A stretch of DNA of 20,468 nucleotides from a virus, in the IMG/VR virus record IMGVR_UViG_3300012036_000035, positions 1-20,468 of that record. The stretch is one strand, 5' to 3'. How positions within the stretch are numbered: the stretch's first letter is position 1; the number at the start of each line of letters is the position of its first letter. This document shows positions 12,524 through 20,468 of the stretch, piece after piece. Below the pieces are notes generated by a model. The model saw only the letters and a program-made list of their open reading frames with translations. It did not search any database and was not told where the DNA came from. The position numbers and the translations under genes are program-made.

Positions 12524-15050
12524 TGGCGAGCTAATTTATTACATCAAATTTCAGCCTGACGATCAGTCATACGAAAAGACTCTTTCCAAGATCAGGGAGC
12601 TTGAAGAAGCCAAAAAAGAAGGTGTTGGCGGTAGCGAAGAAACGACTCAGAAAACCATTGAGTTCAAGGAAGCTACTGAGGAAATGAATGAAAGCAATCA
12701 GGAAGCGATTGATAAGCTGATTGAGTTGCAGGAACAAATTGACGCTTACCGAAATACGCTTCAGGAAATACGAAACGCCAAGAAAGACAATAATGAGATT
12801 GGGCGTGAGGAACGGGAAACCGAAGCCCGCACTCAGGCAGCGCTGAAATCTACCCGCCAGGAATACCGAGACAATCAGAAGGAACTGATTGCAAGCACTA
12901 ACGCTACCGAAGGGCAGACAGCATCGTATAATCAGTTGCGAGCCGAAACAAAGCTCTTGGAATCTGCTATGCGAGATGTTCCCCTTGATGACAATACGGG
13001 AAAACTCGAAAAAATGAAAGAGACGGTCGCTGAGAATAAAAAGACCATGAAGGACTTCAATGCTGAGATTGGCGACCATAGCATGAATGTCGGTAACTAT
13101 TCGGGGTCGCTGTCCACACTTGCTTCTTCATTGGCGATTGTTCAAGGCCCACTTGGCCCACTCGCAGGTCGGTTGAACTCGCTAAATACGACTATGAAGG
13201 CTCTGCGTAGCAGTACGTTAGCGACTGCGGACTCATGGAAGTTGCTTAAAGTTGCAATGGCAGGAACTATTATTGGTGGGGTTGTTCTTGCTATCGGTGG
13301 ATTATCGTTTGCGCTATCCAAGATTCAGCCTGTTATTGACAGAGCCGAAAAAACAATGGCTCAATTAGGCTCTATATTTGATTTTGTAAAAGATAAGGCA
13401 GGCGCACTTGTTGGGGCAAACGAAGCTACGGTATTAAGTCTTGGAGAGGTTATCCATACAACAGGGCAATTAAAGGAGCAAGAGCAAGAGTTAAGAGATC
13501 AGCGTATTGCCGATATTCCTGTTATTGCACAGCTCGAAGCCTCTATTTCTGAGCTGCGTCAAAAGGCAGAAGATGAGATGTTTACAACCGAAGAACGCAT
13601 TAAGTTTATGGAGGAAGCCCGTAAGAAAAATAAGGAGTTGATGGACATAAAAACACAACGGGCAAGAGTTGAGGAATTTATCGCTGCTGAGGCGGGTCGG
13701 TTAATGCGGAATGAAAGAAAAGATAACGAAGCTATCAACGAAGCTAAAGCTAAACGTATCAGGCTGGAAGGCGAGAGGGCTATGCAGGATAGAACGCTCC
13801 TTCGCAGGCAGACAAGGATTATTGATGAACTTCGGGTCGAGCGTGAGCAACGGGAAAAGCATATTAAAACGATTCAGGAAGAATCACGGGCATTGGCACA
13901 GGCGCATAAAGAAGCGGTTGATCGGTTCATAAACGACCCACAACTATCTCTTTCAGAGCAACGCCATGAGCGTATGATAGCCCTATTAAAAGGCTCAGGT
14001 CAGCAAAGACTTGCTGTCGAAATGCAAATGAATCGTGATATACAACAGGCAAAACGTGAAAGCGCAGAAATGGAAGCCTCTCTGACTGAGAATAAGGAAG
14101 AAAAAATAGCGACTTTGACAGAGAAGTACATTATAGAGGGCGTTCAGAAAGAGGAGGCTAAAAAGATGGCGATATTAAAAATAAATGACCAAATAAAGGA
14201 TGAACAAATTGCCATCCGTAAAGGTCTTGCCACAGAGATTAAGCGTATTGAGGAAGATGCGCAAAATCAACTTGACGATGTGCTATCTGAGGAAATTCAG
14301 GTTCGTAATAATATTCGAGACCAAATCCAGCAACAACGTTCCGATGATGCGCTTATGCAACTCGCTCTTGAAAAAAGCCTTGCAAAAGGCAGGCATGAGC
14401 AATTAGCACAATTAGATGCTCAGGAAGCTGCACGAAGAAACAAATTATTTATTGAGAATTTAGAAGCTGGCATAGGTGAGGAGGAAGCCTTTTTGTTAGC
14501 TCAGGGGCAGGCTGAAAGAGATTTTTTTCAAAAGAAAGAGGACACCAAGAGCGCTATTCAGGAACAAGCGTTACAACACCGCTTATCCATGATGCAGGCA
14601 CACGCTGACCTTGCCGTAGGGGTAATGAACCTGATGTTTGGCGATAGCAAGGCGGTCAGGGTAGCCACAGCGCTTGTTGATACCTACGCTGCTGCCAACG
14701 CTTCGCTTGCTCAGGGCGGGAAACTTGGATTTGCTCAGGCTGCTGCTGCGGTAGCTCTTGGACTTGCCAATGTCCGTAAGATTATGCAAACCGAAGTAGG
14801 TGACAAGCCTTCGGGAAGTGGCGGTCAACAGGCAGGTGGTCTTTCTTCTCAGATGGGTTTTGAAGTAATCAGCAACGCTGATGAGGGATCAATGGCCCGA
14901 CAGGTTGCCATAGATACCGAAGCCATGCAAACCGAATCGACTACCAATATTTACCTGTCAGGCGACTTGGACAAAGAAGTGATGGCAATTAAAGCTCGTG
15001 AAGGCAACCGTCAGCTTAATACAAAGACTTTAACCACGAAATCACGCTAA
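12513..15050 (+). CDS. Tail tape measure protein
   Basis: This 845-residue protein is the longest gene of the tail module and directly follows the chaperone pair, as expected for the tape measure, which sets tail length and is delivered ahead of the DNA. Residues 1-200 are mostly coiled coil (many Glu, Lys, Gln), then GPLGPLAGRLNSLNTTMKAL, one strong hydrophobic segment around 245-272 (AMAGTIIGGVVLAIGGLSFA), and a long second coiled-coil region (340-700). The C-terminal part has the alanine-rich helix typical of the family (VRVATALVDTYAAANASLAQ and FAQAAAAVALGLANVRKIM). A Gly/Ser linker and a polar tail follow. At about 1.5 angstroms per residue it predicts a tail near 125 nm. No peptidase or lysozyme motif is seen. 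AAAGGAAA lies upstream of the ATG. Confidence 0.88.
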   Translation: MEGNGELIYYIKFQPDDQSYEKTLSKIRELEEAKKEGVGGSEETTQKTIEFKEATEEMNESNQEAIDKLIELQEQIDAYRNTLQEIRNAKKDNNEIGREERETEARTQAALKSTRQEYRDNQKELIASTNATEGQTASYNQLRAETKLLESAMRDVPLDDNTGKLEKMKETVAENKKTMKDFNAEIGDHSMNVGNYSGSLSTLASSLAIVQGPLGPLAGRLNSLNTTMKALRSSTLATADSWKLLKVAMAGTIIGGVVLAIGGLSFALSKIQPVIDRAEKTMAQLGSIFDFVKDKAGALVGANEATVLSLGEVIHTTGQLKEQEQELRDQRIADIPVIAQLEASISELRQKAEDEMFTTEERIKFMEEARKKNKELMDIKTQRARVEEFIAAEAGRLMRNERKDNEAINEAKAKRIRLEGERAMQDRTLLRRQTRIIDELRVEREQREKHIKTIQEESRALAQAHKEAVDRFINDPQLSLSEQRHERMIALLKGSGQQRLAVEMQMNRDIQQAKRESAEMEASLTENKEEKIATLTEKYIIEGVQKEEAKKMAILKINDQIKDEQIAIRKGLATEIKRIEEDAQNQLDDVLSEEIQVRNNIRDQIQQQRSDDALMQLALEKSLAKGRHEQLAQLDAQEAARRNKLFIENLEAGIGEEEAFLLAQGQAERDFFQKKEDTKSAIQEQALQHRLSMMQAHADLAVGVMNLMFGDSKAVRVATALVDTYAAANASLAQGGKLGFAQAAAAVALGLANVRKIMQTEVGDKPSGSGGQQAGGLSSQMGFEVISNADEGSMARQVAIDTEAMQTESTTNIYLSGDLDKEVMAIKAREGNRQLNTKTLTTKSR

Positions 15051-15532
15051 TGGCAACATCTAAACAGGTTAAACAGATTGCGATACAGCTTGGAACCTAT
15101 GACGGAACCACATTTACGGCTGATGCGGGATATACGCCTGAGGTTCTCTATGATGTATGGAATTTTGACGGTAGATGGCGCACAGACTGGCTTGGAGGCT
15201 CTGCGAATAAGCGTTCCTTATCAGGGTTCGACAGAGTAGGCGTAGGCGGTTTCAGGCTTGATTTACGCATATCCTTTCGCCATATGCTACCCTCACAGGC
15301 TCCCCCACTACGGAATTTACTGAATGACATTTTTGAAACCCCTGCATTCCCGAAAATACTGAAAATATCCCCTGATACCACTATTGCCAATGGGGTTTTG
15401 TGCAATATACGGTCAAGTGCCTTTGGAATCAGAAGGGAATTTACCATCGGCAGGCAAGCGGTTAATTTCCAATTTTCAGGACTGTTACGGGAAACAGAAA
15501 TTCCCGATACCTTTGAAATCGGTACATCATGA
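15050..15532 (+). CDS. Tail tip protein, distal-tail position
   Basis: This is a 160-residue protein starting in a TAATG overlap with the tape measure stop and ending in an ATGA overlap with the next tail gene. It is mostly beta, with YDVWNFDGRWRTDWLGGSAN, GVGGFRLDLRISFRHMLPSQ, LRNLLNDIFETPAFPKILKI and a last NFQFSGLLRETEIPDTF. The position immediately after the tape measure is that of the distal tail protein or a minor tail protein that starts baseplate assembly. I do not recognise a named family from the residues, so the role rests on gene order. Confidence 0.55.
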   Translation: MATSKQVKQIAIQLGTYDGTTFTADAGYTPEVLYDVWNFDGRWRTDWLGGSANKRSLSGFDRVGVGGFRLDLRISFRHMLPSQAPPLRNLLNDIFETPAFPKILKISPDTTIANGVLCNIRSSAFGIRREFTIGRQAVNFQFSGLLRETEIPDTFEIGTS

Positions 15533-17751
15533 GTATAACAGGTCAATTTACAAGTAAAACAGGGCTGATTAAGGTTGATATTCTTGATGACGGAACCGAT
15601 TTATCCGTTGAGCTTGATGATATTGGTAAAATCAAGTACAAATACGACCTGGTTCCTGATAAACCCGAAATTGATGCCGTTCAATCGCTTTATAACAAGG
15701 TGGACATATCCATTTTTCAGTATAGCTACGATGAAACCGATATTTACAACCGATTACGAACCTATTTGCTTCAAAACGGGGCTGTTGGCGTAAATTTAAC
15801 CGTTGATGGCGATATTTTCCGATTTTTAGTTCAACTCAACGATATTTCGCTAAAAGAAGCCGATAGAGTCATTAAAATGGATTGCAGAGTCCGTTATGAC
15901 CCGAATGCAACGGTTTTAGGCGTTTTTAATGCCATTGAAAGTGATGATGCGACCCTTTTAAAGACGTTTTTGCCCGACCCTGACAATGCAGATGAAACCC
16001 TTGAATGCACAGGCGTTGCGGATTGGATTGAATACGCCATGAAGAACGTGTTTTTGAATGATTATGATGCTCAAATCCTATCCTCAAAGTCGGGATTAAG
16101 CGAATTGTATAACGAAAAGAACTACGATTCGGTAGCTGATGGTATAAAATCCCGTGTTGGGTTCATTATGGCACGTATGATAAGCCCTCCATTCCAAAAT
16201 TACGAGGAAGGAGATCTTGAAGGGTCGACAATAGAGCCAAAAACCATCACGTACGTTGGTGATTTAACCTTTATAGGGCAAGGGTTCCTGAATACGCTGA
16301 ATGAGGACAACTCAATCGAGGTATTTAGCCTTTTAGGGAGTAACATCTTCTTCAAAATCAGTAGTGTCGTTTCTGATACCAAATTCACCATTCAAGCACC
16401 TCCCCCTGCCTTTGGGACGTATTTTTACCGAGTTAACGCCACGCTACGAAAAACGCAGGGTGAGCCCGCTATTCAGTCGCTAAAAGAGCTTGCAGCCATT
16501 GAAGGGGCGATTTTTGGAAGCGGATTCGGCAATAATTTCTACATCAACCGCCTTGAGGAACAGAAAATCGTTGAAATAGATTGGGATGATGTTACCGAAA
16601 TCGAAACAAAACCGTTTTACAACTCTCTTGGTAGCGGATTCGTTCAGCAAGTAGCCCGAACGTACTCTAATGTCCGTGAAGAAACGAAAAACATCGGCAC
16701 AGACAACTTCGGGATATGGCCTACCGATTCAGGAAATTGGGAATTACCCCTGATTACCGATGCAAAAGCGCAATTAGAGCGAATATCGGGCAATGATACC
16801 GAAATTAATTTAAGCCTTGCGCCCGGATACCCGTTTTTAAACAAAGCGCTTGGTCAGCCCACTCAAAATAGGTTCTTAGGCAAGTACGAAACGCCTTTGC
16901 AATGGTACTTTGATTTTGACCCGTCTTTATCACTGTGTCGTTCAGGGCTTAATGCCATGAAAAAGGCTCTTAGCTCTGATGGCAGTAGCGACAGCGTGAA
17001 ATTTCAGATTTTTAGCGCCAAAGCCATCATGCCCTGGAATCTCATTAAATTCACAGGCAGTAACGTTCCTGAGAACTACGCCTTCAAGCTGTTTCGCCCC
17101 ACAGAGATAAATTACGATGTAGTTCAGGATGTATGCGAGTGCGAAGCCTATGAAATTGCCATTACAGACCGACCCCCGAAGATTGTCAGCTTACAGGCAA
17201 CGCCAGGGGATGAGAAGGTTACCCTTTGTTGGGAGGTAGATGACTTTATCATTCCCAAAGAAATACCCGCAGAAGGCTCTGTGTTGGCATCGGGAACGGT
17301 TTCTACCCTTGTGGTGACCTCTCCTACCGAACAAAGCCTGACCGTTCAGGGTAGCGTGGTTGCTGATGGGTCTGTAACGATCTCTGTGCTAACATCGGAT
17401 GAAGTTAGTGTTACAGGGTCAGTCGTAGCCGATGGAAGCGTTACAACAAGCGTGGAGAGCGCAATCATCTACGGTGATGTTCCGACTGCCTGTAAAACGG
17501 GTACGGGGCTTCGTGTAGAATGGGATGCTGATGCGGGGGCTGACAATTACAACCTTCAACGAAGAAAAGATGGCGGTTCATGGGTTACAATAGCCACAGG
17601 ATTTATCGGAACGACCTTTAATGATGCCGGTCCCGCCTCATCCCCGACATCGACCTATGAGTACCGAATATCAGCGTGTACCGAATTTGGCTGTGGGGCT
17701 TACGGAGAGGCAAGTATAGCCACAACATACAATGGAGCGCTGTCTTGCTAA
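15529..17751 (+). CDS. Large tail tip / baseplate protein with FN3 domains and GSV repeats
   Basis: This 740-residue protein is coupled to the previous gene by ATGA. Residues 1-130 form a beta-rich domain (ILDDGTDLSVELDDIGKIKY and following). About 130-545 is a mixed region with FYNSLGSGFVQQVARTYSNV and a conserved-looking TEINYDVVQDVCECEAYEIA. From residue 546 it has fibronectin type III features: PPKIVSLQATPGDEKVTLCW, and later GLRVEWDADAGADNYNLQRR with YEYRISACTEFGCGAYGEAS. Between them are three repeats starting at residues 583, 608 and 630 (GSVLASGTVSTLV, GSVVADGSVTISV, GSVVADGSVTTSV). Length, position and FN3 domains suggest a central tail tip or hub protein carrying receptor-contact domains. 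No hydrolase motif is visible. Confidence 0.65.
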   Translation: MSITGQFTSKTGLIKVDILDDGTDLSVELDDIGKIKYKYDLVPDKPEIDAVQSLYNKVDISIFQYSYDETDIYNRLRTYLLQNGAVGVNLTVDGDIFRFLVQLNDISLKEADRVIKMDCRVRYDPNATVLGVFNAIESDDATLLKTFLPDPDNADETLECTGVADWIEYAMKNVFLNDYDAQILSSKSGLSELYNEKNYDSVADGIKSRVGFIMARMISPPFQNYEEGDLEGSTIEPKTITYVGDLTFIGQGFLNTLNEDNSIEVFSLLGSNIFFKISSVVSDTKFTIQAPPPAFGTYFYRVNATLRKTQGEPAIQSLKELAAIEGAIFGSGFGNNFYINRLEEQKIVEIDWDDVTEIETKPFYNSLGSGFVQQVARTYSNVREETKNIGTDNFGIWPTDSGNWELPLITDAKAQLERISGNDTEINLSLAPGYPFLNKALGQPTQNRFLGKYETPLQWYFDFDPSLSLCRSGLNAMKKALSSDGSSDSVKFQIFSAKAIMPWNLIKFTGSNVPENYAFKLFRPTEINYDVVQDVCECEAYEIAITDRPPKIVSLQATPGDEKVTLCWEVDDFIIPKEIPAEGSVLASGTVSTLVVTSPTEQSLTVQGSVVADGSVTISVLTSDEVSVTGSVVADGSVTTSVESAIIYGDVPTACKTGTGLRVEWDADAGADNYNLQRRKDGGSWVTIATGFIGTTFNDAGPASSPTSTYEYRISACTEFGCGAYGEASIATTYNGALSC
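17275..17460 (+). repeat. Three degenerate GSVxADGSVT protein repeats
   Basis: Within the tail tip gene, three segments starting at 17275, 17350 and 17416 encode GSVLASGTVSTLV, GSVVADGSVTISV and GSVVADGSVTTSV. Spacing is 25 and 22 residues. The second and third are nearly identical at the protein level but differ in codons (for example GTTGCTGATGGG versus GTAGCCGATGGA), so the duplication is not very recent or the peptide is under selection. Confidence 0.75.
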
Positions 17752-17779
17752 TTAATCGAAAAACGGTAAATTACTACCT

Positions 17780-19846
17780 ATGAGTTCACCACTGACAAAA
17801 CTGACATATACTATTGAAGGCGAAGAACCTGTTGAGTTGCCTTTAGACAAGATTAGCTGTGCCGAACTTACGGGATTGGTGAATGGTAGGCTGTATAAAA
17901 TTACCCTGAGTGCTACGAATGCCAACGGTACAACTACGCAGGACATTACGATTCGACCAACAAGCGTTCAGACACCAACAGCGAGTCTCATGCTCTATGT
18001 GGATGCGTTGGATGTAGAAACAACCGGAACTGTTGTCACCCGAATCAACGACCCTGTTCATGAAGATCATTTTACTCAGGGGCTTGGTGAAGCCGAGTTG
18101 ATTTCAAATGCCTTTGGAACGAACGATGCTATCCGATTTACAGGCAGTCAAACCTTTTTTAACACAGGGGTAAAAACATCCGAGTTTACCGATGAGATAA
18201 CGATGTACCTGATAAGCTCCACAGCTACGGCACAAAAATCATCTATCATCCACACGATCCCTTACAATAACAACAACGGGATTAATCTTCATCTTCCCTA
18301 CCGTCTTTCTTCGGGTTCTGATGTGATTGCTTTTGATTTTGGAGACAAAAACGATGGGGGAAGGCTCCTAACGGATTTCAACTCCGCTTTTGACAAGGTG
18401 TATCTATGGGAATTTAAGGTCAGAAATAACCTGATGGAAATTTGGCGCAATGACATTCTAATTACCTCTCAACAGGTATCGAGCTTTACCCTGTTTGATG
18501 ATGGGGAGATATTTACGTTGGGCGACAGGCTGATTACCTCAGAAGATCGCTTTGAAGGCGACTTGTATTTCCTGGCGGTCTATAACGAATTTCACACCGA
18601 GGACGGTACAAAACGAACGGATATTATTGAGTACCTCAGTGAGCGTTTTGAAGGCATTTTTAACCAAGTCCCGATTATCACTAACATAGAGCCAAAGAAT
18701 GCAAGTGCAGATGTATTTTACCAATACAAGCCGAGTAAACCGACATTTACGCTCAGTGGCGGTGATTCCAAGCTCACGGTGACAGTTACGGGTATTGATG
18801 ATGGGAATTTGACGATTACCGATTACGAATATTCCATTAATGCAGGAGATTGGATAAGCGCAGGAACCGCTGATTCACCGTTTGACATTACAGGGCTTGA
18901 TAATGATGAAACGTACTCTGTGAAAATCAGGGCAATCAACAGTTTTGACACGGGTATTGAAAGCGACAGTGAATCCGAAGCGCCTGTTGTGTTTGCTTCG
19001 GCAACAGGGGGTACAACATCCGACATTACCGTAGGTTCTGACAACTACCGAGTCCATAAATTTACTGGAAATGGCACCTTCGATATAACTGTTGGCGGTG
19101 AAATGGAAATGTTGGTCGTAGGCGGTGGCGGTGGCGGTGGTGCTTATCGAGCAGGTGGCGGTGGCGCAGGTGGGTATAAAGCATTAACCGAGTTATTGGA
19201 TGCAGGTGAATACGCTATAAGTGTAGGCGCAGGCGGTTCAGGCGGCTCCTCAAGCTCGACAACCGATGCTTCCAACGGGGCAAATGGTAATGGCTCATCT
19301 ATTGCAGGTATCTTGAGTGTAGATGGTGGCGGTCAGGGAGGCGCAAGAGCCGAAAATGACTCATGCTCAACAAACCAGCTGATTGTTGATGGTGGTGATG
19401 GTGGTTCAGGAGGGGGCGCAGGTGGCGCTTATTTCGGCCCCAGTGGATGCGGTATCGGAACGGGGGGAGATTCGACAGGGAACGGGAATAAAGGAGCGAA
19501 TGGAACACGGTCAAACAGTGCAGATGATGTTGGAACAGGTGGTGGCGGTGGCGCAGGCGCAGAAGGAAATTCCACAAATATAGATGGCAATTCAAATGGG
19601 GGTGCAGGAATTGCATCCTCTATTACAGGTAGTTCGGTAACGTATGCAGGTGGGGGTGGAGGTGCGAGTAGTCCATCAAGGGGAGGTAATGGCACAGGCG
19701 GTACAGGTGGTGGCGGTGATGCGGGGGCAAGTGGTTCTGACGGTAGCGCTAATACGGGGGGTGGCGGTGGCGGTGGCTACGATGAAACATCAACAGGTGG
19801 TGACGGTGGTAGCGGAATTGTAATTATCAGGTATAAAATAGCATAG
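17780..19846 (+). CDS. Modular tail fibre / receptor-binding protein with poly-glycine C-terminus
   Basis: This 688-residue protein has four visible parts. Residues 1-63 are FN3-like (LTGLVNGRLYKITLSATNAN). Residues 66-300 look like a concanavalin/LamG sandwich, with SLMLYVDALDV, AIRFTGSQTFFNTG, YLWEFKVRNNLMEIWRNDIL and LYFLAVYNEFHTEDGT. Residues 305-410 are a second FN3-like domain (YEYSINAGDWISAG, LDNDETYSVKIRAINSFD). From about 420 to the end is a glycine-rich domain that begins YRVHKFTGNGTFDITVGGEM and closes with the typical GGDGGSGIVIIRY. This domain, found at the ends of phage fibres and bacterial surface proteins, probably packs as poly-glycine helices with variable loops and is the likely receptor-contact part. 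It starts 28 bases after the previous stop with no good SD. Confidence 0.75.
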   Translation: MSSPLTKLTYTIEGEEPVELPLDKISCAELTGLVNGRLYKITLSATNANGTTTQDITIRPTSVQTPTASLMLYVDALDVETTGTVVTRINDPVHEDHFTQGLGEAELISNAFGTNDAIRFTGSQTFFNTGVKTSEFTDEITMYLISSTATAQKSSIIHTIPYNNNNGINLHLPYRLSSGSDVIAFDFGDKNDGGRLLTDFNSAFDKVYLWEFKVRNNLMEIWRNDILITSQQVSSFTLFDDGEIFTLGDRLITSEDRFEGDLYFLAVYNEFHTEDGTKRTDIIEYLSERFEGIFNQVPIITNIEPKNASADVFYQYKPSKPTFTLSGGDSKLTVTVTGIDDGNLTITDYEYSINAGDWISAGTADSPFDITGLDNDETYSVKIRAINSFDTGIESDSESEAPVVFASATGGTTSDITVGSDNYRVHKFTGNGTFDITVGGEMEMLVVGGGGGGGAYRAGGGGAGGYKALTELLDAGEYAISVGAGGSGGSSSSTTDASNGANGNGSSIAGILSVDGGGQGGARAENDSCSTNQLIVDGGDGGSGGGAGGAYFGPSGCGIGTGGDSTGNGNKGANGTRSNSADDVGTGGGGGAGAEGNSTNIDGNSNGGAGIASSITGSSVTYAGGGGGASSPSRGGNGTGGTGGGGDAGASGSDGSANTGGGGGGGYDETSTGGDGGSGIVIIRYKIA
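19117..19830 (+). repeat. GGN-rich low-complexity DNA encoding the poly-glycine domain
   Basis: Runs such as GGTGGCGGTGGCGGTGG recur at about 19120, 19155, 19545, 19650, 19700 and 19760. They are separated by short variable segments rich in Ser, Asn, Thr and Ala. The repeated near-identical GGN runs are potential sites for slippage or recombination between fibre genes. On the opposite strand they create a long proline-rich open frame, which is a shadow and not a gene. Confidence 0.8.
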
Positions 19847-19849
19847 AAT

Positions 19850-19891
19850 ATGGCACGAATTGGATTTACCACTAACAACACGAATACATAA
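19850..19891 (+). pseudogene. 13-codon open frame, possible remnant start of a replaced gene
   Basis: Four bases after the fibre stop, an ATG opens MARIGFTTNNTNT and stops at 19889-19891. Base use here still resembles the fibre gene upstream, while the DNA after about 19890 is clearly more AT-rich. It may be the leftover start of a tail gene cut by a recombination event, or a chance open frame. Confidence 0.2.
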
Positions 19892-19902
19892 AGGATTTTA
19901 AA

Positions 19903-20262
19903 ATGAGTGAACAAGCGACATTAAAGATACCACAAGCGTTTTGGACAACGCAATACAAGCCCGTAATTGTGCAAGGTGATACAATACCTAGGTTTCTGTT
20001 TAAAGATATTAATTTGGATTTAACTGGTGCAACAATTAGAATGCAATTGTACCAAGGTTCTAGCAAAATATTTGATGTTTCTAGTGGAGCAGGAATAACA
20101 ATTATAGATGCTACAAGTTTTGAGATTGATGAAGTGCCTTTTGCAGAAAATGATTTTCCCGTTGGAACGCTAACAGGAGACATAGAAATAACACTCGCAA
20201 ACGGACAAAGAACAACAGTTATAAAAGTTGAATTTACGACCTTAAAACACTACACAATATGA
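19903..20262 (+). CDS. Small beta-rich baseplate or tail protein
   Basis: This 119-residue protein has the pattern QGDTIPRFLFKDINLDLTGA, IRMQLYQGSSKIFDVSSGAG, FEIDEVPFAENDFPVGTLTG and DIEITLANGQRTTVIKVEFT. This resembles small phage tail-region proteins with a 'GD + strands + DLTGATxxMQ + Y-D-I-E + tdG....G.V' design, like the N-terminal domain of upper baseplate (BppU-like) proteins. AAGGA lies 10 bases before the ATG. Its DNA is notably more AT-rich than the genes before it (21 G/C in the 60 bases from 20041), and the stop overlaps the next start as ATGA. Attachment of fibres is a plausible role but is inferred. Confidence 0.65.
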   Translation: MSEQATLKIPQAFWTTQYKPVIVQGDTIPRFLFKDINLDLTGATIRMQLYQGSSKIFDVSSGAGITIIDATSFEIDEVPFAENDFPVGTLTGDIEITLANGQRTTVIKVEFTTLKHYTI

Positions 20263-20468
20263 ACGATATAACAATAGAATGGCAAGGTCAAGTTGTAGAG
20301 GTTACAGCGACATTGGTAATTGGCGGTGGTGGAGTTGTAAATAATACTTTTGAAAACTTAACAGCTACAGGCGCAATAAATATAGATGTATCTTTATATG
20401 ATAGCATTAAGCTTCATCTTACAGGCAATACTACATTAACTTTCATTAATACACCAACAGGCACTAAG
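20259..20468 (+). CDS. Partial tail/fibre protein, cut by the window end
   Basis: The ATG at 20259 overlaps the previous stop (ATGA) and the frame is open for 70 codons to the last base, so this is the 5' part of a longer gene. The peptide starts MNDITIEWQGQVVEVTAT, continues with a glycine-rich VIGGGGVVNN and then ATGAINIDVSLYDSIKLHLT plus TTLTFINTPTGTK. The last segment matches a beta-strand motif (x-V-x-L-x-x-Y-x-x-x-K-L-x-L-x-G-N-T-T-L-x-x-x-N-x-P-x-G) frequent in phage tail and fibre proteins. AT-rich like its neighbour (15 G/C in the 60 bases from 20221). Confidence 0.65.
   Translation, partial: MNDITIEWQGQVVEVTATLVIGGGGVVNNTFENLTATGAINIDVSLYDSIKLHLTGNTTLTFINTPTGTK

Noticed and set aside
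17752-17779. Frameshift joining the tail tip gene and the fibre gene, since one ends and the next begins with FN3-like sequence
   Set aside because: The fibre frame has a stop at 17753-17755 just upstream of its ATG, so no simple frameshift would fuse them; each FN3-like part looks self-contained.
19429-19695. Long proline-rich open frame on the minus strand
   Set aside because: It is the antisense of the GGN runs of the fibre gene (GGN read backwards gives Pro codons), with no start signal.

Overview
The window is about 20 kb of a tailed double-stranded DNA phage or prophage with an HK97-type head and a long non-contractile tail (siphovirus). Every supported gene is on the plus strand, and most junctions are tight (ATGA or TAATG overlaps, gaps of a few bases). 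No integrase, endolysin, tRNA or bacterial housekeeping gene is visible. The host is not certain. A TTTG-N19-TAnnTTTG promoter upstream of the late genes fits the Bacteroidota/FCB sigma factor, and the tail-fibre style fits too. However, several genes have good Shine-Dalgarno (SD) sites (for example before 8319 and 10125), which is unusual for classical Bacteroidia. My best guess is an FCB-group host.

Layout. 1-192: non-coding leader with an imperfect hairpin. 193-1576: replication module, a DnaD/lambda-O-like initiator with 11-bp iterons inside its own gene, then an unrecognised partner gene. 1573-1644: a 23-codon remnant that looks like the start of a DNA methyltransferase. 1656-1847: a small unknown gene. 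About 1925-1955: candidate late promoter. 2010-2366: holin-like membrane protein. 2368-4512: large terminase carrying a class 3 intein inside the Walker A motif. 4509-8717: portal, prohead protease with a long acidic N-terminal extension, major capsid protein and a small capsid-associated protein. 8729-8776: a terminator inside the late operon. 8781-10592: small basic protein and head-tail connector/neck proteins. 10617-11898: candidate tail tube protein and two beta-rich proteins. 11901-12523: tail assembly chaperones joined by a -1 frameshift on a T8 run. 12513-15050: tape measure. 15050-17751: tail tip genes. 17780-19846: modular receptor-binding protein ending in a poly-glycine domain. 19849-20468: a more AT-rich module with two further tail or baseplate genes, the last cut by the window edge.

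How it works together. The initiator probably binds the iterons in its own gene and melts the adjacent AT-rich stretch. Late transcription would start before the holin and run through packaging, head, connector and tail genes, with the internal terminator reducing expression after the capsid genes. Packaging depends on protein splicing, because the ATPase P-loop is interrupted until the intein excises. The strongest points for follow-up are the class 3 terminase intein with a decayed homing endonuclease, the in-gene origin, and the chaperone frameshift site.
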